DNA of 10,999 nt from UBA2160 sp964588665 (GTDB lineage: Bacteria; Chloroflexota; Dehalococcoidia; Lucifugimonadales; UBA1123): NCBI GenBank assembly GCA_964588665.1, contig CAZPQQ010000098.1, positions 1-10,999 of the forward strand, in the 5' to 3' direction. The position numbers were made by a program, and so were the translations under genes. Shown here one piece after another: positions 1 to 7,472 of the stretch. Under the pieces are notes generated by a model that had not been told where the DNA came from, ran no database searches, and saw only the letters and a program-made list of their open reading frames with translations. The first letter of the stretch is position 1, and every line of letters begins with the position of its first letter.

Positions 1-559
1 TATCAGCTCAAAGTCTCTATTAACAATCTGTCCCATTTGGGCTGACAGCCAACAGACAGGCTCAGAGCCTGCCCTGAGATTTCCGAAGGGGCGAACGGAA
101 GGGTGGGTCCGCCAGTTCGTGGTGAGCCCCGACACATCGGGATCTCTGCCCGGTCGGGACCCGTCGAACCACAGATCCGTTGCAGCACTCGGCGCAATGT
201 ATGAAACGAACTGGCGAGTCGGGACGCTAGGGAATTCTCGAATCCCTCCAATTGGCACACGGCTTTGACAGCTTGGAACTCCTCCCTCCGCAGATTATCG
301 CTTCTCCCAACCAGGCCCCGAACACCATTGACGGCGATCCCTCGCACCACCTGACGACGCTTATCAGCAGTGTTGTACAATGCTGCCTGGTCCGGCCCCG
401 AGATTCGCGGTCGCCCTTTCCTGGACCGCCGTCACGTGCGCCGGACGATAGGCCTGACAAGTCAACCCCTGTCTGATATGGTTTCACGCACGCAAAAACG
501 ATCGCAACCCGGTTGGCGGGGCTGCCGAGGCCAACGAACTAGCAAGCTATCGAGTTGTC
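1..559. other. Intergenic region with no convincing gene
   Basis: No reading frame here looks like a protein: the open minus-strand frame over 3-380 has biased, repeat-derived content, no recognisable motif and no good ribosome binding site. The left part (57-216) is rich in inverted repeats and is listed separately. The right part should contain the promoter of the CoA-transferase pair that starts at 560, but none is clear. TTGACA at 265-270 has no -10 box at a proper distance, and TACAAT at 376-381 lies 19 bases after a weak CTGACG (351-356). A 6-bp hairpin, GTTGGC (512-517) with GCCAAC (530-535), lies 24 bases before the start codon. Confidence 0.5.
57..216. repeat. Cluster of inverted repeats, possible dispersed intergenic element
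   Basis: Several perfect complementary arms are packed into 160 bases. CGCCAGTTCGT (110-120) pairs with ACGAACTGGCG (206-216). CAGGCT (57-62) pairs with AGCCTG (66-71). CCCGA (128-132) pairs with TCGGG (137-141). GTGGT (119-123) pairs with ACCAC (168-172), and GATCT (141-145) with AGATC (173-177). The words GTTCGTGGTGAGC and GTCGAACCAC resemble a REP-like palindromic repeat I recall from the intergenic spaces of Chloroflexota and other environmental genomes. The match is from memory, and this copy looks diverged. It could be a degenerate palindromic repeat, a small non-autonomous element or a structured RNA. Confidence 0.4.
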
Positions 560-1810
560 ATGACGTCCCAACAGTCCCAGTCACCGATCCCCAACAAGGC
601 GCTCGCGGATATCCGGGTGCTCGACCTGTCCCTCGAGATAGGCGCCTATTGCACGAAGATTCTGGCCGACTTGGGCGCCCGCGTCATTCGCGTGGAGCCG
701 CTGGGAGGAGATTCGCTCCGGCACAAAGGGCCGTACTATCATGGACGGGTAGGCGTCGAGACAAGCCTCCGGCACTTTCAGTACAACACCAGCAAGCAGA
801 GCATCACCCTCGATATCGAGAAGCCGGACGGGGCAGCGTTGCTCCGGCGTCTCGCCGAGCGCAGCGACGTGGTGGTGGAGGGTTATGCGCCCGGACATCT
901 TGCGAGTCTGGGGCTGGGTCACGAAGAGTTCTCGAAGACTAACCCCAGCCTGATCACGGCTTCTATCACACCCTTTGGTCAGCAAGGCCCTTACAGCGGA
1001 TATTCCGGCACGGACATCGTCGGGACGGCAATGGGCGGACTCATGGCGCTTTGCGGCTTTCCGGAAGATCCGCCCAATCATCCGGCGGGACTGCAGGGCT
1101 ACCACCTGGCCTCGATCGCGGCGTCCACCGGGATCACGCTGGCAGTGTGCGCCCGCGACATGCACACCGAGGGCAAGGGATCGTACCTGGACATCTCCAT
1201 GCAAGAAGCTGTCTCGATCTCCACCATTCAAACCGCAAACACCAAGTTCTACACGGACCTCGGGCAGACTCCGAACCGCGCGGGGATGGGCAGTGTAGGC
1301 GGCAGTGGACGCTCCATTCACCAGTGTAGAGACGGCCGTTGGGTCAGTTTCGTCGTCCCGCCAGACTTCTGGGACAATTTCATCGTCTGGCTGCTGGAAC
1401 ATGACCTGGCCGAGGAGCTGATGTCTCCCGAGTGGTCCGAGCCCGTCAAACGCATGGAAGACCCGGGTCCGGTCGCCGAGGCGACCGAGAGGCTCGCCGC
1501 GCTTTACGACCGCAACGACTTCTTCCATGAAGCTCAGAATCGCCGGTTGCTGGGCATGCCCGTTAACACCGTGGACGACCTCTACGAAGACGAACAGCTA
1601 AACAGCAGAGGGTTTTTCGTGGAAGTCGAGCACGGTGACTTGCAAGATACGTTGACCTATCCGGGCGCTCCGATGCTGCTCTCGGAGACCCCTTACGAGA
1701 TAGCTCACGCGGCTCCGAGCCTTGGCGAGCACAACGAAGAGGTCTTCGCGGGCGAGCTCGGTCTGTCGACGCGGGAGATCGAAGACCTAAGGAGTCGCGG
1801 TGTCATCTGA
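560..1810 (+). CDS. Family III (CaiB/BaiF) CoA-transferase, Asp-lacking subunit
   Basis: This 416-residue protein has the full length and order of family III CoA-transferases. The N-terminal part reads IRVLDLSLEIGAY (18-30) with ADLGARVIRVEPLGGD (36-51). Next come LDIEKPDG (84-91) and a core ending GKGSYLDISMQEA (205-217). The C-terminal tail SLGEHNEEV (387-395) is typical. In formyl-CoA transferase and most relatives a catalytic Asp, which forms the acyl-anhydride and CoA-thioester intermediates, lies 22 residues before the first Gly of the T-G-R-G segment. Here that place is Leu183, and there is no Asp between 171 and 199. It overlaps the next gene by 11 bases, and the partner does have the Asp, so I infer a heteromeric enzyme in which this is the non-catalytic or substrate-binding subunit. 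The start ATG has only a weak GAG upstream, but no better start exists nearby. The CoA donor and acceptor cannot be told from sequence. Confidence 0.93.
   Translation: MTSQQSQSPIPNKALADIRVLDLSLEIGAYCTKILADLGARVIRVEPLGGDSLRHKGPYYHGRVGVETSLRHFQYNTSKQSITLDIEKPDGAALLRRLAERSDVVVEGYAPGHLASLGLGHEEFSKTNPSLITASITPFGQQGPYSGYSGTDIVGTAMGGLMALCGFPEDPPNHPAGLQGYHLASIAASTGITLAVCARDMHTEGKGSYLDISMQEAVSISTIQTANTKFYTDLGQTPNRAGMGSVGGSGRSIHQCRDGRWVSFVVPPDFWDNFIVWLLEHDLAEELMSPEWSEPVKRMEDPGPVAEATERLAALYDRNDFFHEAQNRRLLGMPVNTVDDLYEDEQLNSRGFFVEVEHGDLQDTLTYPGAPMLLSETPYEIAHAAPSLGEHNEEVFAGELGLSTREIEDLRSRGVI
1789..1794 (+). promoter_or_regulatory. Ribosome binding site for second CoA-transferase
   Basis: AAGGAG lies inside the last codons of the first CoA-transferase gene, five bases before a GTG at 1800. 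It supports GTG as the true start of the second gene, with an 11-base overlap and translational coupling of the pair. Confidence 0.75.
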
Positions 1811-3023
1811 CAACCCAACCGTTCCCGGACCGACGTCCAGCAACATGCTTCGAGGCGTCAGGATATTGGACTTTTGCTGGCTCATAGCCGGATCGCTGAC
1901 GACTCGGATATTCGCCGACTTCGGCGCCGAGGTCATCAAGGTCGAGTCCATGTCCCGGCTCGACAGGATACGCGAAGGCGGACCAAGACGAAAAGACGAC
2001 GACCACATGGATGCCGCCGGAGTGTTTGCTGACTGCAACTCCAACAAACTTTGCATCACGTTGGACCTGAACTCCGTCGAGGGCATCGAGACTGCAAAGG
2101 AGTTGGTGGCCATCTCCGATTTGGTGACCAACAACTTCACCGGCGACCGCATGGACCGATGGGGACTCGGTTATGAGGACATCGTCAAGATCAACCCGTC
2201 GGTCATCGCCATGTCCATGCCCGTAATGGGCACGACCGGACCGTGGAAACGATTCGGCGCCTATGGAAACGGGGTAGGCGCGGGAGCGGGATTCAACATG
2301 GCGATGGGATTCCCTGAAAGGCCGCCGGTGGGAATCGGCCCGCTCTATCCGGACTTCACCGGTCCGTTTCTGGGCGCCACGGCCCTGTTCTCCGCCATCC
2401 ACTATCGGAATCGGACCGGTAGGGGACAGTTCATCGACCTGGCTCAGTATCAGGCTAGCGTCAGCCTCCTGGACACCGAGATTCTCGACTATACCGTCAA
2501 CGGCGCCACGCCGGCCCAAAGCGCGAACCGCAGCCCGCACTCCTGTCCGCACGGAGCATTTCGATGTCAGGGAGAGGACAGGTGGGTCGCGATTGAAGCG
2601 ACGTCGGATTCTCAATGGCAGGACCTCTGCCGCGCGATGGAGAGACCGGACCTTGCATCGTCCCAAGAACTTCAGACTCTGGCGGGACGCAAATCTCAAG
2701 AGGACCTGGTGGAGCGAGAAATGGAATCCTGGACTTCGAAGCGAGACCGATGGGAAGTCATGGAGACCCTTCAAAGCGCCGGAATCGCGGCGGGCGTGGT
2801 CCAAAACATACAGGACGCGCTGGAGCACGACCAGCACATGGCCAACGAGCACTTCCAGCCCGTAAAGCACCCGTCAGGATACGAATTCATGGTGCACAGG
2901 CTGCCGATTCGGGTCAACGGCCGAGCGACGGAGGCCTCCCACCACCCTTCGATAGGCGAACACAACGCCCGCGTGTACCAAGAGATACTCGGCAACGTGC
3001 ACGCAGACACCTCGCTGCGGTAG
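1800..3023 (+). CDS. Family III (CaiB/BaiF) CoA-transferase, catalytic subunit
   Basis: This 407-residue protein is a second full-length family III CoA-transferase. RILDFCWLIAGSLTTRIFAD (21-40) is followed by FGAEVIKVE (41-49), and the core ends in RTGRGQFIDLAQYQA (205-219). The tail HPSIGEHNARVY (382-393) is the usual family ending. The catalytic Asp expected 22 residues before the Gly of TGRGQ is present as Asp185 in PLYPDFTG (181-188). The enzyme should transfer CoA from an acyl-CoA to a free acid in the cytoplasm, but the substrates are unknown. It starts at GTG 1800 behind AAGGAG and overlaps the upstream paralogue by 11 bases, which suggests equimolar production of two subunits. Benzylsuccinate CoA-transferase (BbsEF) is a known example built of two family III subunits. 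Alternatively each gene product could act alone as a homodimer, but the missing Asp in the partner argues against that. Confidence 0.94.
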   Translation: MSSDNPTVPGPTSSNMLRGVRILDFCWLIAGSLTTRIFADFGAEVIKVESMSRLDRIREGGPRRKDDDHMDAAGVFADCNSNKLCITLDLNSVEGIETAKELVAISDLVTNNFTGDRMDRWGLGYEDIVKINPSVIAMSMPVMGTTGPWKRFGAYGNGVGAGAGFNMAMGFPERPPVGIGPLYPDFTGPFLGATALFSAIHYRNRTGRGQFIDLAQYQASVSLLDTEILDYTVNGATPAQSANRSPHSCPHGAFRCQGEDRWVAIEATSDSQWQDLCRAMERPDLASSQELQTLAGRKSQEDLVEREMESWTSKRDRWEVMETLQSAGIAAGVVQNIQDALEHDQHMANEHFQPVKHPSGYEFMVHRLPIRVNGRATEASHHPSIGEHNARVYQEILGNVHADTSLR

Positions 3024-3053
3024 CGCGGGCGACGGCGGCCCACCAAGGTTGAG

Positions 3054-3069
3054 GACGCCGTCTGGCGTC
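3054..3069. terminator. Weak hairpin between convergent genes
   Basis: GACGCC (3054-3059) and GGCGTC (3064-3069) form a perfect 6-bp stem around the loop GTCT, between the stop codons of the CoA-transferase pair (+) and the flavoprotein gene (-). It could act as a bidirectional terminator. There is no T tract on either side, so an intrinsic terminator is only possible, not shown. Confidence 0.3.
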
Positions 3070-3077
3070 GGAAAGGC

Positions 3078-4835
3078 TTATTCCTGGCGGCCTCCGGCGA
3101 AGCTGACGCCCTTCAGCAGCTCGGTGCGGTCCTTCCACTCCGGGTCGAGCGCCAGCATGCCCAACTCCATCCCGTCGCGTTCCTTGCGGATGGTGATGCT
3201 CTTCAGCCACTGGGCGTCGTCTTGCTCGGGATAGTCTTCCCGGTAGTGGCCGCCGCGGCTTTCGGTGCGCATGGCCACCGTCTTCGAGACCATTTCCGTC
3301 ACCGTCAGCATGTTCAGAAGCTCCATGGCCTCCATCCGGTCCATCGGTTGTTGGATCGCAAGCTGCGGGACGGTCTCGTCGCGGATTCGGGCCACGGTCT
3401 CCAACACCCTGTTGCATGCGGCATCGCTGCGGATTACGTTCAGGTCTTCCCACACCTGCCGGCGGAGCTCCCGTTTCACGTCCCGAGGCCTCACCTGGCC
3501 CCGTAGCGTCTCCAGGCTTCTGATTCGTTCCAAGCCCTGCTCGACCACGTCGGCTGGCAGGTCCTCACGAGCATTCCCCGCCGCGAATCGTGCGGCGTCT
3601 CTGCCCGCCCTCGTCCCGAACACCTGACCGCTGCCGAGCATGTGGCCTCCCATGCGATCGGCCCCCTGTGGTCCCGACGCGGACTCGCCTCCTCCGGCGT
3701 ACAGGCCAGGCACGTCGGTGCGGCCGTGCTCGTCGATCCGAGGACCGCCATGGGAGCAGTGACGGGCGGGGACGATCTCCAATGGTCGTTCGGCTGCGTC
3801 GATGCCCCGCTTTGCCAGCCAGCCCTCGGCGTAGATGCTTCTGGTGACCACGCTCGGGTCGGTAAGGTCCAGCAGCACGCCGCCGTTGGGTCCGGCGCGG
3901 CCAGCCAGCGTCTCCTTCATCATGGCGATGTCCGCGTACTTGCTGACGTTCGCGGTGGTGAACATTGGCTGGTAAGTTCTGGCGGCGAAGACCTGCTCGG
4001 AGGTTATGCCGGACGGCAGGTATTCGGGCAAGAACTCGTCACCCTGACCGTTCTTGAGCCGGGCGCCGGGTTGAAACAGCCAGACCGCGCTGGGATGGGT
4101 CACGGCGGGCAGGGTGGATATGAAGAACTGGCCGAACTCCATGTTCATCAGCGTGGCGCCGGCCTGGTACGCCATCGCGTGCCCGTCGCCGTTTACGTCG
4201 GGCGGGTGGAAGTTGTGGCGATAAAGCCCAGCGTCTCCTCCGGTGCACAGGATCACCGCTCCAGCCTTGAAGACGATCGAATTGCCCTGAAAATCCACGC
4301 CCACCGCGCCCACACACTGGCCGTCGTGCGTCAACAGGTCCGTGATCGCGACCTCCTCACGCACGTCCACGTCGGTTTGCTGGATCTGGCGGCCCAGAGC
4401 GGCCATAAGCGGCAAGCCGTGATGTCTCAGACGGTCGCCATGAATCCGAACGCCCCACTCCTCGATCTGCTGACGCTGGGGCACAGCTTCCTGAACCATG
4501 ACGCGAGCCAGCTTCGGGTCGGCCATGCCTTGCCCCACCTGGATGATGACCTGGTAGTCTAGTTCCAGGATCTCCTCCAGGCTGATCGGACCCCACTCAT
4601 CGGGGTCGATCAGTGGGAAGCCGGTCTTGGGGTCGAAGTAGAAGAACGCTCCTGCCTCGGAAAGTCCGACTCCCGTGGCGCCCGCTCCGTGAACCCCCAC
4701 CGAGTTGAACCTCCCCTTGACGGCCAGGACGGTCTTGGCGCCAGCCCGTGCCGATTCCAAAGCCGCGCGGGTTCCGGCGCCTCCGCCGCCCACGACCAGG
4801 ACATCGGTTTCCACGGTGTTCAGGCTTGCTGCCAT
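3078..4835 (-). CDS. FAD-dependent succinate dehydrogenase/fumarate reductase-type flavoprotein
   Basis: This 585-residue protein belongs to the SdhA/FrdA/AprA flavoprotein superfamily. The N-terminal dinucleotide-binding motif is DVLVVGGGGAGTRAALE (11-27). A second FAD-contact region is ILCTGGDAGLY (195-205), and HCSHGGPRIDEHGRTDVPGL (359-378) leads into YAGGG (379-383). GADRMGGHMLGSGQVFG (391-407) matches the conserved GANRLGGNSL region of SdhA, keeping the Arg (394). The C-terminal domain ends with RTESRGGHYREDYPEQDD (523-540), a hallmark of the family. By my alignment the His that binds FAD covalently in SdhA falls on Val46, so FAD is probably non-covalent. The catalytic-Arg segment REGG-LN is also changed (PGARLKN, 256-262). 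No iron-sulfur or membrane-anchor subunit is adjacent, so it is not ordinary complex II and may reduce or oxidise another enoate. The start ATG has GAGGAAGG about eight bases upstream. Confidence 0.9.
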   Translation of the reverse strand: MAASLNTVETDVLVVGGGGAGTRAALESARAGAKTVLAVKGRFNSVGVHGAGATGVGLSEAGAFFYFDPKTGFPLIDPDEWGPISLEEILELDYQVIIQVGQGMADPKLARVMVQEAVPQRQQIEEWGVRIHGDRLRHHGLPLMAALGRQIQQTDVDVREEVAITDLLTHDGQCVGAVGVDFQGNSIVFKAGAVILCTGGDAGLYRHNFHPPDVNGDGHAMAYQAGATLMNMEFGQFFISTLPAVTHPSAVWLFQPGARLKNGQGDEFLPEYLPSGITSEQVFAARTYQPMFTTANVSKYADIAMMKETLAGRAGPNGGVLLDLTDPSVVTRSIYAEGWLAKRGIDAAERPLEIVPARHCSHGGPRIDEHGRTDVPGLYAGGGESASGPQGADRMGGHMLGSGQVFGTRAGRDAARFAAGNAREDLPADVVEQGLERIRSLETLRGQVRPRDVKRELRRQVWEDLNVIRSDAACNRVLETVARIRDETVPQLAIQQPMDRMEAMELLNMLTVTEMVSKTVAMRTESRGGHYREDYPEQDDAQWLKSITIRKERDGMELGMLALDPEWKDRTELLKGVSFAGGRQE

Positions 4836-5006
4836 GTTTCAATCCCTTCCTCTGCGCTCTGGGCGTCCCCGGGCGCTGCTCTCGTGTTGTCGTCGATAGG
4901 CGGCGCTTGAGGCCATTCCTAGCCGGCTGCGGGCCAATAGACTGACGAACCCCAGCGCCTTTTTGCGAGTCTGATTGTATCGGATAGTGCCCATCGTGGA
5001 CGACCG

Positions 5007-5429
5007 TCAGCCAACCCTTCCATACACCCGATCGGGTTTCACCAGAACCACCACCGCGTCCTGCTGCACCATAGCCTGGTCGTACTCCTCCCAGTCGGGA
5101 TGATCTTTGTCGCCGCAGGCACGGTACACGTCTCGGAGCAACACCCGAAAATCCTCGGCCGGGGTGTTCCGGTAGTCCAGCAGCTCAGCCTGGCCCTCAA
5201 CTGCGGAGAAGCGCCGCCAGTCGTTGTCCACGGCCATCACGGTGCATCGCGGGTCGCGACTGAGGTTGCGGGTTTTTGCCGATTTACCGTGGACGATTAC
5301 GAACGCGGCGTTGCCCTGGTATGCGCCGCAGACCACGATGCTGGTGTGCATGGCGCCGTTGCGTTGATATGTCGTTACCACTCCCCGGTGGTTCTTCTCC
5401 ATGAATGGTCGGGCTTCTTCGAAATCCAT
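5007..5429 (-). CDS. PPOX-class split-barrel flavoprotein (probable F420- or FMN-dependent)
   Basis: This 140-residue protein looks like the pyridoxamine 5'-phosphate oxidase-like split-barrel family, in particular the probable F420-dependent PPOX class (Rv1155-type). Evidence is the N-terminal helix followed by RGVVTTYQRNGAMHTSIV (15-32), then GKSAKTRNLSRDPRCTVMAV (48-67), which matches the K-x-x-N-L-x-x-D-P-R signature of the cofactor phosphate-binding loop, then VEGQAELLD (77-85). Length fits the family. It starts at ATG 5429 behind a strong GAGGAGGGG. The next gene on the same strand, the flavoprotein, begins 171 bases downstream, so joint transcription is possible but not certain. The choice between F420, FMN or heme as ligand cannot be made by eye. 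A role as a reductase of unsaturated or heteroaromatic compounds is only a family-based guess. Confidence 0.85.
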   Translation of the reverse strand: MDFEEARPFMEKNHRGVVTTYQRNGAMHTSIVVCGAYQGNAAFVIVHGKSAKTRNLSRDPRCTVMAVDNDWRRFSAVEGQAELLDYRNTPAEDFRVLLRDVYRACGDKDHPDWEEYDQAMVQQDAVVVLVKPDRVYGRVG

Positions 5430-5640
5430 GTCCCCTCCTCGTGCAGCTCGGTCAACAACCGGCTGGGGCCAGGCGGCGCGTCACCGGTCAACCAATCTCA
5501 GCATCCGGCGCCGAGTCGTCGTGCGTGCCCCATTGTTGACGTTCTGCGACGATGACGCAAGGTCCGCCCCTTCGGATCGACCTTCGGCGCTTCTTGACAG
5601 TCGACTTCGATCCCGCCCCATGGCGCCGCCCTTGCCACAC

Positions 5641-5668
5641 TTGACACATTCCTTGCATTTGTTACGAT
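5641..5668 (+). promoter_or_regulatory. Sigma70-type promoter for the aldolase gene
   Basis: A perfect TTGACA (5641-5646) is followed after 16 bases by TACGAT (5663-5668), which has four of six consensus bases. Transcription would start near 5675 and give a leader of about 55 bases. The leader contains a small TGGGG/CCCCA stem (5678-5693) and the Shine-Dalgarno of the GTG start. Confidence 0.6.
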
Positions 5669-5717
5669 TGCCGCCAATGGGGTAGGCGCCCCAACGGACC
5701 AGTTTCTCAACCCAGCG

Positions 5718-5724
5718 AAGGAGG
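5718..5724 (+). promoter_or_regulatory. Ribosome binding site deciding the GTG start at 5730
   Basis: AAGGAGG lies five bases before GTG 5730. The resulting N terminus (MSEFHGIFSPVCTPF) is the normal beginning of the DHDPS family, so the GTG start is well supported. Confidence 0.8.
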
Positions 5725-5729
5725 CCGCG

Positions 5730-6644
5730 GTGAGCGAGTTTCACGGTATCTTCAGTCCTGTCTGCACACCTTTCAGCCGGGGAGACCAGAGCATTGAGGA
5801 GGACAAGCTAAGGCGCCTCATCGATTTTCAGCTAGAAAACGGGGTGCACGGCATCATCCCCTGCGGAGGCACCGGAGAGTTCCCCGCGCTTAGCTTTGAC
5901 GAGCGTAAACGGGTGACCGAGATCTGCGTGGAGCAGGTGAACGGGCGCGTGCCGGTCATGGCTCACACGGGGGCTTGCAGCACTCGAGAGGCCATCGAGC
6001 TCAGCAAGCACGCCGAAAGCATCGGATGCGGGTCACTGATGATCGTGCCTCCATATTACGAAGTGCCCACCGACGACCAACTCGTGGCGCACTACGCGGC
6101 CGTCAGCGACGCGATTCCCCTTCCGATAATGGTCTACAGCATCCCCGCCCACTCCAAGATCAACCTCACTCCGGAGCTTCTCCACCGACTGGCCGAGATT
6201 CCGAACGTCACGATGTTGAAGGACTCCACAAGCGACCTTACCCAGTTCCAGAGAATCGTGGCGGAGCTGAGCTACAAGTTGACCATATTCAACGGCTCCG
6301 ACGTCGGCGCGCTGGCTGGCCTCGTCCACGGGGCCGCGGGTTGCGTCTGGGGCGTGGCCAACGCTACACCAAAGGCGTGCGTGGATCTGTACGAACTGGT
6401 GGTCGAGCGAAAAGACTTCGCCGGGGCCCTCGATCTGTGGCAAGACCTGTACGCTCTGAACTACTTCTTCGAGACCGAAGGCTACGCAGCGACGGCGAAG
6501 GCCGCAACCCGCATGGCCGGCGTCGACATCGGCGTGCCTCGGGACCCGTTCACGCCGTTGACATCGGAGCAGGAGAGCAGACTCGAGAAGCTGATGGAGG
6601 CTCTGGGCGCATTGGCTGAACCTGTAGGCGCCATCGCAGATTAG
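5730..6644 (+). CDS. DHDPS/N-acetylneuraminate lyase family aldolase
   Basis: This 304-residue protein has the typical TIM-barrel class I aldolase length of the DapA/NanA family. Visible motifs are GIFSPVCTPF (6-15), IIPCGGTGEFPALSFDER (42-59) with the GGTGE loop that binds the 2-oxo acid carboxylate, PPYYEVP (107-113), catalytic Tyr136 in VYSIP, and Schiff-base Lys164 in TMLKDST (161-167), followed by the NGSD (188-191) and GVAN (208-211) segments. In E. coli DapA an Arg follows the Tyr by five residues and holds the substrate carboxylate. Here that position is His141 (YSIPAHS), so this is probably not the lysine-pathway enzyme. It more likely cleaves or dehydrates another 2-oxo acid (KDG, hydroxy-oxoglutarate or a catabolic intermediate). 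It has its own promoter and converges on the SDR/ligase operon. Confidence 0.92.
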   Translation: MSEFHGIFSPVCTPFSRGDQSIEEDKLRRLIDFQLENGVHGIIPCGGTGEFPALSFDERKRVTEICVEQVNGRVPVMAHTGACSTREAIELSKHAESIGCGSLMIVPPYYEVPTDDQLVAHYAAVSDAIPLPIMVYSIPAHSKINLTPELLHRLAEIPNVTMLKDSTSDLTQFQRIVAELSYKLTIFNGSDVGALAGLVHGAAGCVWGVANATPKACVDLYELVVERKDFAGALDLWQDLYALNYFFETEGYAATAKAATRMAGVDIGVPRDPFTPLTSEQESRLEKLMEALGALAEPVGAIAD

Positions 6645-6710
6645 CGATCGGTTGATCGGGCGCTCTCACGCGAGGGTCGGGACACCTGTGCCGGGCCGGC
6701 CGGGGGCGCC

Positions 6711-7472
6711 CTACAGCCGCGCCAACGCCCCGCCGTCCACGTAGACGGTGTGGCCGGTGACAAAGCCGCAGACATCGGAACAGAGGTAGACCAGGAGGGC
6801 CGCCAGGTCACGAGGGTGACCGTAACGCCGGGAAGGGACGAAGCGAGCCAGAAGCTCCTGTTGCTGATCCTCCACGCTTCGATCATCCCCGATGAACCAG
6901 CCGGGGCCGATCCCGTTTACTCGGATATCGGTGCGGCTCAGCTCCAGGCCCAAAACTCGGGTGATCTGGGCTATCCCGGCCATGCTGGCACAATAGGCCG
7001 CCATGTTCTCGACCCCCCGCTCCCCCAGCGCGGAGCTCACGTTTACGATGCGGCCGCTGCCCTGGCTCGTCATGTGCCCCGCGGCGGCCTGACAGAAGAG
7101 GAAGACGCTGCGCAGGTTCTGGGCAAGCACCTGGTCGAACTCCTCGATGGTCGTCTCCAGGAAGGGTTTCGCGGCCACCAACTGGCAGTTGTTCACCAGA
7201 ATGTCCAGGCGACCAAGAGCCTCCAACGCTTGCTGAAATGCACTGCGAACACTGGTCGGGTCAGTGACGTCGGCAGGGAAGACCGCGGCGTCACTGTCGG
7301 TTAGGCTGACAGCCTCACAAACCGCCTTTAGTGCCTCCGGCGGACCGCCGGCAACGGCCACGCGCGCGCCCGCCTCGGCCAACGCCGCCGCCAAGAAGGG
7401 CGTGGCGAAGTGCCCGCTGGTGGTGATGAGCGCGGTCTTTCCGTGTAGGTCCCACTGCGGCGGAATTGGCAT
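6711..7472 (-). CDS. SDR-fold protein with lost cofactor and catalytic motifs (probable pseudoenzyme)
   Basis: This 253-residue protein has the overall SDR pattern: strand LHGKTALIT (9-17), ADVTD (67-71), LDILVNN (89-95), N119, RIVNVSS (141-147), Y160, and the C-terminal CGFVTGHTVYVDGGAL (235-250). Key residues differ. The TGxxxGxG cofactor motif has become TTSGHFAT (17-24), NNAG has become NNCQ (94-97), and the YxxxK motif reads YCASM, so the catalytic Lys is Met164 (ATG in place of a Lys codon). Asn119, Ser147 and Tyr160 remain. I infer a structural or regulatory partner, most likely of the canonical SDR encoded just upstream, with which it shares one base of a TGATG stop/start overlap. BbsC of the BbsCD dehydrogenase is a known case of an inactive SDR subunit. 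The start ATG at 7472 is chosen for this overlap and for the normal SDR N terminus; the open frame upstream lies inside the neighbouring gene. Confidence 0.88.
   Translation of the reverse strand: MPIPPQWDLHGKTALITTSGHFATPFLAAALAEAGARVAVAGGPPEALKAVCEAVSLTDSDAAVFPADVTDPTSVRSAFQQALEALGRLDILVNNCQLVAAKPFLETTIEEFDQVLAQNLRSVFLFCQAAAGHMTSQGSGRIVNVSSALGERGVENMAAYCASMAGIAQITRVLGLELSRTDIRVNGIGPGWFIGDDRSVEDQQQELLARFVPSRRYGHPRDLAALLVYLCSDVCGFVTGHTVYVDGGALARL

Larger units (their letters stand above)
5430..5729. other. Divergent intergenic region with promoter and GTCAAC words
   Basis: This 300-base region separates the PPOX gene (-) from the aldolase gene (+). It contains a good promoter for the plus-strand gene (5641-5668, listed). 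No clear -35/-10 pair was found for the minus-strand gene. The word CGGTCAAC occurs twice in the same orientation, at 5449-5456 and 5485-5492, spaced 36 bases, close to the PPOX start. A related GTTGAC in the opposite orientation lies near 5534. These might be a regulator site. Confidence 0.4.

Noticed and set aside
230..262. tRNA T-arm-like sequence (AGGGA...TCGAA...TCCCT)
   Set aside because: The loop is nine bases rather than seven and no acceptor, D or anticodon arm can be built around it.
3..380. Open minus-strand frame of 125 codons
   Set aside because: It runs through the inverted-repeat cluster, has no recognisable motif and no good ribosome binding site; its openness fits chance in GC-rich DNA.
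4974..4979. TACAAT (minus strand) as -10 box for the flavoprotein gene
   Set aside because: No acceptable -35 hexamer lies 15-19 bases upstream, so a promoter is not supported.
5594..5599. Second TTGACA in the divergent region
   Set aside because: No AT-rich -10 element follows at promoter spacing; the TTGACA at 5641 is far better placed.
6645..6658. CGATC/GATCG hairpin after the aldolase stop as a terminator
   Set aside because: Only a 5-bp stem and no T tract; too weak to call.
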